A DNA stretch of 64,000 nt from Ancylostoma caninum (Eukaryota; Nematoda; Chromadorea; Rhabditida; Ancylostomatidae): NCBI GenBank assembly GCA_037903475.1, contig JBAJFG010000027.1, positions 496,001 through 560,000 on the forward strand, given 5' to 3'. The translations under genes were made by a program, and so were the position numbers. Positions 57,001-64,000 of this stretch are shown piece after piece. Numbering within the stretch: position 1 is the first letter of the stretch; each line of letters starts with the position of its first letter. Below the pieces are notes generated by a model that saw only the letters and a list, made by a program, of their open reading frames with translations, searched no databases and was not told where the DNA came from.

Positions 57001-60000
57001 CAAGTAAAAATGCCAATGAGGTGATAATTCCATCACATTTAATGTCTCGAAAAATTTAGCACGTAAGCGCAATTCCTCATTTTAAAAAAGGGGATTTGTG
57101 AGAATTTAGTGGCTCTGACCCTTCTTGCGCACTGCCACACCTGCGCTTTGTCAATCTGATCGTCTGCGCGTCAACACTTTACCCCAATATCAGGGTTTTC
57201 ATTCTCGATCGATCTTGTGGTGTGGCATTTGCAACCAGGACCGAAACACTGGAACCTCTTATGGATTTGTGAGTTGTGCAGAGACCTTCAGGTCAGCTCC
57301 TGGACAAGTGAGCTTTCTTGGTGTTCCTCCCAATGCCAATACTAGTTTGCTATACTGCATCGTGTCACCCGTCCATAGCTGAACTTTGCGGCGCGACAGA
57401 TCGACACCAGTTACCTGAAAATCACTTTTTGGCACCACTTCCACTATTCAGAGAGAAAACTCTTAATGAATGGTCAATAATTAGAAGTAAAACAACTAAA
57501 TAAGGTAGAATATTGATTGGAATAATTCGGTTGTCTCGAGTTTTCGGCACCAGACATTCTTTCGCGATTTCGAGCACTCATCAGTACGAGTTTCTCAATT
57601 TTTAGAGCATTTCAAACTTATTCATTTATCTACCTACGAATGGTGGTCTATGAGTGATCATATTCTAGCATCTTCAGGTGTTGTGAGTTACGTCATTATA
57701 GTGTCCTACTCGTAAAATGGTCCAATGGGGAACCTTCCTCGCGTTTTGATCACGCTCTTGCCTTGACTTCATTGAACTGTTGAATAGCACCCGTGCTTAC
57801 CCGAGCGTTTGTAACAACATTTATGAAGTTCTCCTTGTAGAAGTCGTCGCTTCTCAGTCGGATATCCTTCGCCTCAGCCGTTGGCTTCTGGAACACAAAA
57901 TGTTCAACTCGAAAAGGTGGTGGACCGGCTCAAACTAGACTACTGGCGACAACGGTGAGAACATGGGTGTTAAAGGCGACCTACCTTACTGAGGAGCACC
58001 CTATCATAAGGTGGGATCTCGTCTTCGGTGATCATAGTAATCGGAGTTGGGCAGCCATTAAGCCTGGCATGCTCAGCGAATGCAGCAGCACTGATGCCTA
58101 AAGTAGATCTCGGCTAGACTTTTGTGGGGAATTTTGAGTAGACTTCTAACAGAAGAAGTGCAAAAGGCTAACCCAGCGGGTGAAAAAGTCACGTGTGTAT
58201 CTATACAAGTTTGATGCTTTGCTTCACATGACTCTACAGAATGTGTATGAGCTATTTTGCACTCAACTCTTGAGAATTTTCAGCATACATCCTGAGGCAG
58301 TTAGAAGGCAGAAAATATCCAAGAAAAGCACAAACATCGCGTTTTCAATTTTCTGTTTTTTTGCGTTTTTTTTTCCAAAATAAGATCACAAGCAACTTGG
58401 TTCAGAACACTTCCACTACATTCAACTTGACGCTCACCATCGAGTACTTCCCTATACTGCCGAGCACTGGTCTACGGTTTTCGCTTTGGAGAAACGCAGG
58501 AAAGCACTTTCTGAAGCATTTCCTATGTTTTTCTTTTGGATTTCTCATTAGGCGATCCAATCCGTGATGTTATTTCAAAGCAGTATACTACTTCCTTATA
58601 TAATATTTGATTCCCTCCTCCACAGAACTGCTTTCACATTCACCACGAAGTCATCACCGCAAGCCATGCCTTCCGCGAAACTTTCCTTCGATTCGATATC
58701 ACCATATGCATCTTTTGCGCTAAACATGTGATGCCAAATCTTCATAGCCATACCTCGTTTTAAATAACTGTAACCGTTTTCACTACGCAGAGAATAAATG
58801 GAAAATGAGAGCAAGGTGTGGGGTCATAGACGCATTCAGCTGCATAGTGAATTTGTTTTTCTATCCTGGTGCAAATTAAAATGAGATGACATGTAATATG
58901 CAAACCAATAGCGCAATAATGGAGGAGCGATTAGCCTACATCATGACAACACGCTTCTTCCTACGCAAAGTGTAATGTTATAATTCGCTTGATGAAGGAG
59001 ATGTATGACATATCACACATACCCCAGATCGATCCATCACGCAAATCCTATGCATAAATCCTCCCAGTATGAACCTCGGTAACGCGTCAATTTTTCAAGA
59101 GCACAGAGTCGGAGCGCGCACGCGTACGGATTCTTCCATCGTGGGGATCAGCCCACAGAGGGCGGCTGTCAAGACGTACGCCGCGATGCGACCGCGCCGC
59201 ACGCGTACGTTTCTCAAGTTCGGGTAGTTTCTTCGAATTCGACGCACTAAATGACATTGGTGGCCACCTTCTCACAGTTTGTGAGTCCGACACGGCAGAT
59301 CATCGATGAGCTTCGACAGTTGCGCACCTGTCCACCTCGCAGATTCGAGTGCGGAAGCATCACCAACGAACTTGAGAGATTCATGCGCTGCGCTTTTTGC
59401 GACGTTGCCGGTCATCATTACTCCGACAAATGCATGGAAGTGAGATCAGTTCGTGATCGACGGCGCGAAAAAAAGAAGTGTCCCCCATGTTTGGAGAGTT
59501 TCTGTATTGGTGTGAACACCTGCAAGAACTATAATACGCGATGTTTCCACTGCAGAGAATATGACCACCACTCCGTAATTTGTGAACTCCCCGAACAAAG
59601 CGAGGAAATTCACCGCCGATTGGCAAATGCGCACGAAGGAATGGCGCAATGCATGGAACGCATCAGACAATTGGAACATGACCTGCTGCTATTCGATTAC
59701 GACGAGGATCAACTCAATTAAACCGAAAGCTGCGGCGGGAGTATCGCGACAACGCGATCAAGTGATCAGATTATTATACTCGGAATGTAGAAGTTTCATT
59801 TTCATGCCTCATGTTGCATTGCATCTTCTTTGAGGTTGCTGAGAACTTAGTGATAGCATCAGTTAAAACGAATTCCACAGCGCGTATAAAAGCGCGCACG
59901 CTTCTATCAGATTTGTTGTTTCCGTTCATTTATTTGCATTTTTCATTATTTCATTTTTTTTGTAAGGAGAAGTTCCATGGGTTTAACTACTCAAGTTTGA

Positions 60001-61243
60001 GGGCTCGAACTGGTCGATTGGTGCGCTCAATTAGATGAATAAAACGTTGCTTCACTTGCGTTCGTACAACGAGTTCAATCGGCCGGAGCGCGACTTTTGT
60101 CTTCAAAGTTGGCCCAAACGTAGCATGGCACACTGGTCTGAGATAAATCGGCGCTTTCGTTCAGGGTTTCTTTTTCTTTTTCTTAGTCCAGTACTTCAGC
60201 TCTCCGAAAAGAGAGCTGGCACACGGCAGTGCCGGACGCAGGGAAACATCGTCACTTCGGGGACCCATATGGAAGAAAAAATCGCAAAAATGTTAGTTTT
60301 AAAATTTTAAAAAGTTTATGACATAATTAGTGATAATTATTCAAAAAATATCAATAAAAGTAAGCGATCTTCGGAACTCCATCCTGTCTGACCCACAACG
60401 AGTCGCCAAGCAGTGGCAGAATGGGTGACATAGTAAACGCTTGGAGGAGGACCAGTTCTTCATACCACAGCAATGCTCATCTTTGTACAGTGGACGGCAA
60501 TGGCGGTGGCCCATCTGCGGCCTCGAGAAGAACGCAGCGCAACCGCGCCGCCCGCGTCGTAAACAACGTTTTCTGCTGCTGTTATGCTATATCTAGAGCT
60601 TTTCTGCCCGATTTTAAGGATTCTTGACCAAATCGGGAAGAAAGCGAGTAGAAATAGCATTCCGGCAGCAGGCGACACCGGTCCCTTCGCGCGCGGCGCG
60701 CTTGCGCTGCGTCCTTCTCGAGGCCGCAGATGGGCCACCGCCATTGCCGTCCACTGTATCTCTCATTCTGGTTGGCTGGATCAGCGTCTTGCACCTCCCT
60801 TGTTAAGTGTGTAACGCATAATGTATAAATGTTAAACACACCTGCACCAACAACAATGATGGGCGCGTCATTGCACGTGGCCTTCAGATTGCATTTACGC
60901 GTTCGACGTGCGCTGGCCAACTGTTCCTCAGTGGTGTTCAACACCAAGTCACCATTGACGTCTTGGACCTGAACAAATGTGGGTTCCGAGCGAGAACACA
61001 TTCAAGGAACAACCGTCGCTTCGACATTTTTCGTGTGTTCAATGCTTCTTTAGAGGGAAACAGTTCAAGTAGTGGAGAAGAAAATAGAGCGTCCTCACAT
61101 CGTAGGTGAACAGGCTATCGAAACCGGGGTAGTCCTCAATGTCTCCGGTTCTAACATTGAAACACGCGCCATGGAGGGTACAGCGAATCCTTCCATTTGA
61201 ATAGATACCTGAATTGAATGGGTTATCGTTTCCAAAAGTGCAT
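54092..61243 (-). CDS. AIFM3-like Rieske/pyridine nucleotide-disulphide oxidoreductase (13 exons, N-terminus missing)
   Basis: The exons, in transcript order, are 61243-61099, 60968-60842, 58097-57985, 57887-57801, 57414-57286, 56820-56727, 56668-56556, 56499-56367, 56117-56032, 55962-55854, 55421-55320, 54921-54846 and 54542-54092. Phases agree at all junctions, giving about 587 aa. The first exon is the second half of a Rieske domain (SNGRIRC, LHGACFN, TGDIEDYPGFDS). Then come an FAD-binding start (APIIVVGAGISAAAF), PYDRVLLSK, LVLALGGTPRKL, the NAD(P)H site VVCIGGSFIGMEIA and the FAD-closing WVYAIGDAV. NIQHFQTAQAHGQLLGYS, PFFWTLFFFEFGIRFAG and a C-terminal dimerisation-type region complete it. 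AIFM3 proteins are flavoproteins linked to mitochondria and redox or apoptosis; catalysis here is inferred. The first Rieske ligand pair reads C-T-F instead of C-x-H. The last exon is longer than expected and may hide an intron. The start lies outside the recognised sequence. Confidence 0.88.
59251..59721 (+). CDS. Zinc-knuckle (CCHC) retroelement-type ORF inside an AIFM3-like intron
   Basis: A single-exon frame of 156 codons on the strand opposite to the host gene, inside the intron between 60842 and 58097. It contains CAFCDVAGHHYSDKC (residues about 47-61), a spaced Cys cluster (CPPCLESFC) and CFHCREYDHHSVIC (CX2CX4HX4C), ending in a helical, acidic tail. The pattern is that of nucleic-acid-binding zinc knuckles in nematode BEL/Pao-type gag proteins. 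No protease or reverse transcriptase follows. It may be a captured or solitary gag fragment with a possible TATA box downstream at 59884-59890. The start codon is the first ATG; no conserved context decides it. Confidence 0.6.
   Translation: MTLVATFSQFVSPTRQIIDELRQLRTCPPRRFECGSITNELERFMRCAFCDVAGHHYSDKCMEVRSVRDRRREKKKCPPCLESFCIGVNTCKNYNTRCFHCREYDHHSVICELPEQSEEIHRRLANAHEGMAQCMERIRQLEHDLLLFDYDEDQLN
59980..60001 (+). other. SL1 spliced-leader-like sequence in genomic DNA (20 of 22 positions)
   Basis: GGTTTAACTACTCAAGTTTG plus AG matches the 22-nt nematode SL1 leader with two C/T differences (positions 8 and 12). A true SL RNA gene would continue with GTAAAC at the donor; here it continues GGCTCGAAC. 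So this is not an SL RNA gene. More likely it is the 5' end of a retrocopied, trans-spliced mRNA, with a short open frame starting at 60035 and AATAAA near 60037 and 60353. Confidence 0.5.
60488..60756. mobile_element. 269-bp MITE with CAGTGGACGGCAATGGCGG ends, TA flanks
   Basis: The first about 55 bases (CAGTGGACGGCAATGGCGG onwards through GCCTCGAGAAG) are inverted at the right end with one or two mismatches, and TA flanks both sides. Inner halves also pair (GCTTTTCTGCCCGATTT against AAATCGGGAAGAAAGC), so the whole element can fold into one hairpin. It sits in the same intron as the zinc-knuckle ORF, next to the 60842 donor. Confidence 0.8.
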
Positions 61244-63099
61244 CTGAAGAACACCGGTCTTTCAATGGTCAACACGAAACAGCTTGCACTTCTGTGGATC
61301 ACTAGTGGAGAAAAACTGAAGCTAACACGCCTCCTAGAATTTCGCCATTACAAGCAAAATTTCGGGCTGGACCATTACTTGGCCAAATCTCTTAGATGTT
61401 TTTGTAGCTTCTAGGCACTCTTTGTTTTCAGATTATGGTTTTTTCTTTCGAGATTTTTTTCAATACATAATAGTACTTCTTTCTTTTCTTCTTTTCATTC
61501 TTTGACTCTTTACGTACTCAAAAAAAAAAGATTTTGTAGGGGAGATCCTGTAGTTTATCTTCCCTGGTTGTTGTTGTTGTTTGTTACCAATATGCCAAAG
61601 ATGGTGGCTGGCGACCCAGCTGTTCTATCCTCCATTTCTTGATCTACTATTGTCTCAATTTCGTATGTCTACCTCCGGCCGCCGCTATGAAAAGACGGAT
61701 CATGTGGCCAGAGCCAGTTTTGCTACCACTTCTGCAACGACTTATCCGACTACTTCGACGTTTCTGCCGGTTCCCTCCTGGTCGTCAGTTACCTTTCCCA
61801 TCGCGCTGGTCACCCGTCGTCTATTGCATGAACATTGTGTGGTTGTCGCGGCCAATTTTTTCGATTAATAAAGTTTTCACTGCCGCGCCAGGACTTCACA
61901 TCCCATGACAACCGTTCCAACCGACCACTGCGAACCCACAGGTTGAAACAACTGATAAATCGGGCCGAAACAAGCCAGGCTTAGTATGCCCGGATGTACG
62001 TGGTAGCGTTTTTTTTTTTTGAAATAGCGAAAGAAGAAATACCTCTCGTCCCTGTTCTCGTACTCTCGCCTTAAATAGAAGCAGTCTTACCCGTAGATGT
62101 TTGAAATGAACTAGAGCGAGTCGCTTTGCTGAGTCGTTGTTATGCTAGCCATAGAGGCGGAGCCTGTGGTTCCACTTTTCATCTTTTCTCTGATCATTAA
62201 ACCTTCTCTTTGATTCATTAAAAATTTTGCAGCACTTGTATGCTTGGATAGGGGCTAATCTGTTGCAGACAACCTGTGTAGCATACACGACGAGTTAGAA
62301 GTTCGCAGCATGGTGAATTTTCTGCAGTGCAACAGTGCAGGAATACATTATTTTGCAGCAGCTATCGTTCACTTGTGTTACATGTTCGAGAGCTTCTCCC
62401 TTACTACCTTCAACCGAATAAGCGCAATGCTCGCCTGGTGTTGCATTATGTTGGTCAGACTGAGAAGTCCTGCACAAAATTTTTCAAAAAATCTTCTTAT
62501 TCAAAAATTCAAAGGGAAGAGCGGAGCTGCATGATTTTGGAGGATGCTTCCCGAGCAATCCCTTGGAGGGTGTACAAGAAGAGCCAAAAAAAAAAATCAC
62601 TTCTCTAGCCATGCTTCAAATTAGTGAAGGAACTTTTCTTTTCAAACTTCCTATTTTACGCTGCTGTGGAGCACCTTGGCGATCATTGAGACATCAGAAT
62701 TACGTGCGTGATCTATTAAGAGCTATTTATGGTCGGCCCGAAATTCCACGGAGTATTCATGAACTCTCGATGCGCTGATGATCGAAACGCAGTTTTGTTC
62801 GCACGGCCATCGCGACGGCAGAACCAGGAACATTGTATTCCCACCAAGAATTCTCTTCTGCTCTCCATTCTGCACTGTGTATCTTCGCGTCGTATTTGAC
62901 GGGCATCAACCATAAATAACGCCTTAGCCAGTTATTACATCGGACCACGCTGATTCACCCGCTTTGAGTCCGAGGATGTGAACCATCAGAGCAACCACGT
63001 TTCGTATGACCCCACGTCGCTAGAGTGGAGTGATGTTGCAGCTCAGAATGCCCCCTCGAGGAGGGACGGCTGCGGCTACTATCTACATAGGCCATGCTT
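61244..63099. other. Upstream part of the AIFM3-like gene, exons not found
   Basis: The exon(s) for the N-terminus and first half of the Rieske domain must lie here or beyond the window but could not be recognised. The + frames at 62295-62778 have no clear family match. A poly-T tract is present near 62010. Confidence 0.4.
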
Positions 63100-63219
63100 A
63101 TACTGGGCCTCTTTATTGGAAAAAGTGGTGAAATTAGCCTGGAAAATGGGTGCGGCAGTGCAGGATTTTCCATTTTCCAGGCCAATTTCACCACTTTTTC
63201 CAATAAAGAGGGCTAGTAT
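63100..63219. repeat. Near-perfect 50-bp inverted repeat with 20-bp loop
   Basis: 63100-63149 (ATACTGGGCCTCTTTATTGG, then a AAAAAGTGGTGAAATTAGCC block) is the reverse complement of 63170-63219 apart from about three mismatches. The transcript would fold into a long hairpin. It may be a short foldback element or the core of one. Confidence 0.8.
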
Positions 63220-64000
63220 GAGCAAACGGAGCTGGGTTGAGACACCGCCGTTTCCCGTACTTCCTATTCCCCTAACCCTGCACTCGTATAATTTGCACTG
63301 GCTGCCTGAGTCTTACTTGCCAAAGAAAGAATTTTCTGAAATAAACATTGTCAGGTCGGAGACACTTCACTACTTCGAATCAAAGAAGCTCATTTTCTAG
63401 AGAGATGAGGTCAATGACCTATGCAGAAATTATAGCACGGTCACTGCTAACCATAGCTACTATATTGTTAGGCGAGAACGTTGTTGGGTAAAGTGATATA
63501 CTAGGTTGTCAGGAAATGACTGAGACACTTCACCAAAGATTCTTTCTTGCATCCCTCCTACATGATCTATCTCCATGGTATGTGAGTATGTAATACCCTG
63601 CCCTCTGGGCATCTGCGCAATGAGTATGTAAGGACATGGCGCTGCGCCTTTTGTTATATAGTCGCGAAAATGGAGGAGCAACCAACTCAAGCTATCTCTT
63701 TTTTACGAACTCCTGTGGAGCACCAGTGAGAGAAGAGGGGGGGGGGGGTGGGGCGGCAACATCATCACCACATTTGCCTCGGTGATCGTCAGCCATGCAG
63801 CCCTGAGCCGGCCAACGTTTCGTTCCGGGCGACACGTCTCCCCAAAGCTATTTTTCTAATCGGCGATCTCCTGATCTAAGGGGTAGGATATGCTCCACCG
63901 TAGTTACTGGTAAGCAACATAATGGAAAACAGCAACATTTACAATGGTCAATTTAGGGTGACGGCCGCCACTATCGGAGAAAAGAGACTAAAAACATGTC
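63220..64000. other. Right edge of the window, no supported gene
   Basis: Short open frames only. A run of G occurs near 63736-63750. Nothing recognised. Confidence 0.4.

Noticed and set aside
62295..62778. Overlapping + ORFs with a YVGQTEKS string resembling GIY-YIG-like elements
   Set aside because: Only a few residues fit, no further conserved motif, and no neighbouring reverse transcriptase was found.

Overview
The window looks like a strongylid, hookworm-like nematode genome. The evidence is: two genes for secreted CAP-domain (ASP / SCP-TAPS type) proteins; short introns with TTTTCAG acceptors; two sequences resembling the nematode spliced leader SL1; a BEL/Pao-type LTR element with a tRNA-Gly primer site; mariner-like remnants and a dense load of palindromic MITE-type elements. 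No tRNA, rRNA or CRISPR array was seen. All gene models are hand-spliced from frame, phase and GT-AG (one GC-AG) junctions and from paralogue comparison; no search was run.

Layout. 1-6 kb: the last two exons of the GINS subunit PSF1 (+ strand), converging on an unrecognised Ser-rich gene (- strand, 5175-5923). A MITE lies upstream of the PSF1 exons and a degenerate palindromic mariner-like element between the two genes. 9.8-13.6 kb: a six-exon four-transmembrane protein gene (-). 14-24.7 kb: mostly featureless intergenic DNA with a hairpin, repeat fragments and a weak SL1-like sequence. 24.8-27.3 kb: CAP gene A (-), 12 exons, about 601 aa. 28.7-29.5 kb: an intact palindromic mariner-derived element. 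31.1-32.7 kb: a long inverted repeat. 33.3-35.4 kb: a 59-bp minisatellite that is open in all three + frames and creates three spurious ORFs of 665-724 codons. 36.0-39.9 kb: a palindrome with arms of about 1.2 kb, one arm carrying a 796-bp MITE whose empty site survives in the other arm; diverged direct repeats lie on either side. 42.7-45.9 kb: CAP gene B (-), nine exons, about 384 aa, a paralogue of A with matching splice phases but a different N-terminal region. 46.6-47.5 kb: imperfect tandem repeats with a microsatellite tail. 48.9-53.3 kb: nested elements, a TIR transposon (CAG target duplication) holding another inverted repeat and a young BEL-like element that kept gag and protease but lost reverse transcriptase and integrase. 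54.1-61.2 kb: a 13-exon AIFM3-like gene (-) with an antisense zinc-knuckle ORF, an SL1-like sequence and a TA-flanked MITE inside one intron. 61.2-64 kb: mostly non-coding.

The host genes do not form an evident pathway: PSF1 serves DNA replication, the AIFM3-like protein is a predicted flavoprotein, and the CAP proteins are predicted to be secreted. The most novel material is the duplicated GCGEFG/CGQF cysteine module fused to a CAP domain in gene A, and a pair of TIR elements sharing 3-bp target duplications and ATGCAT-containing termini.
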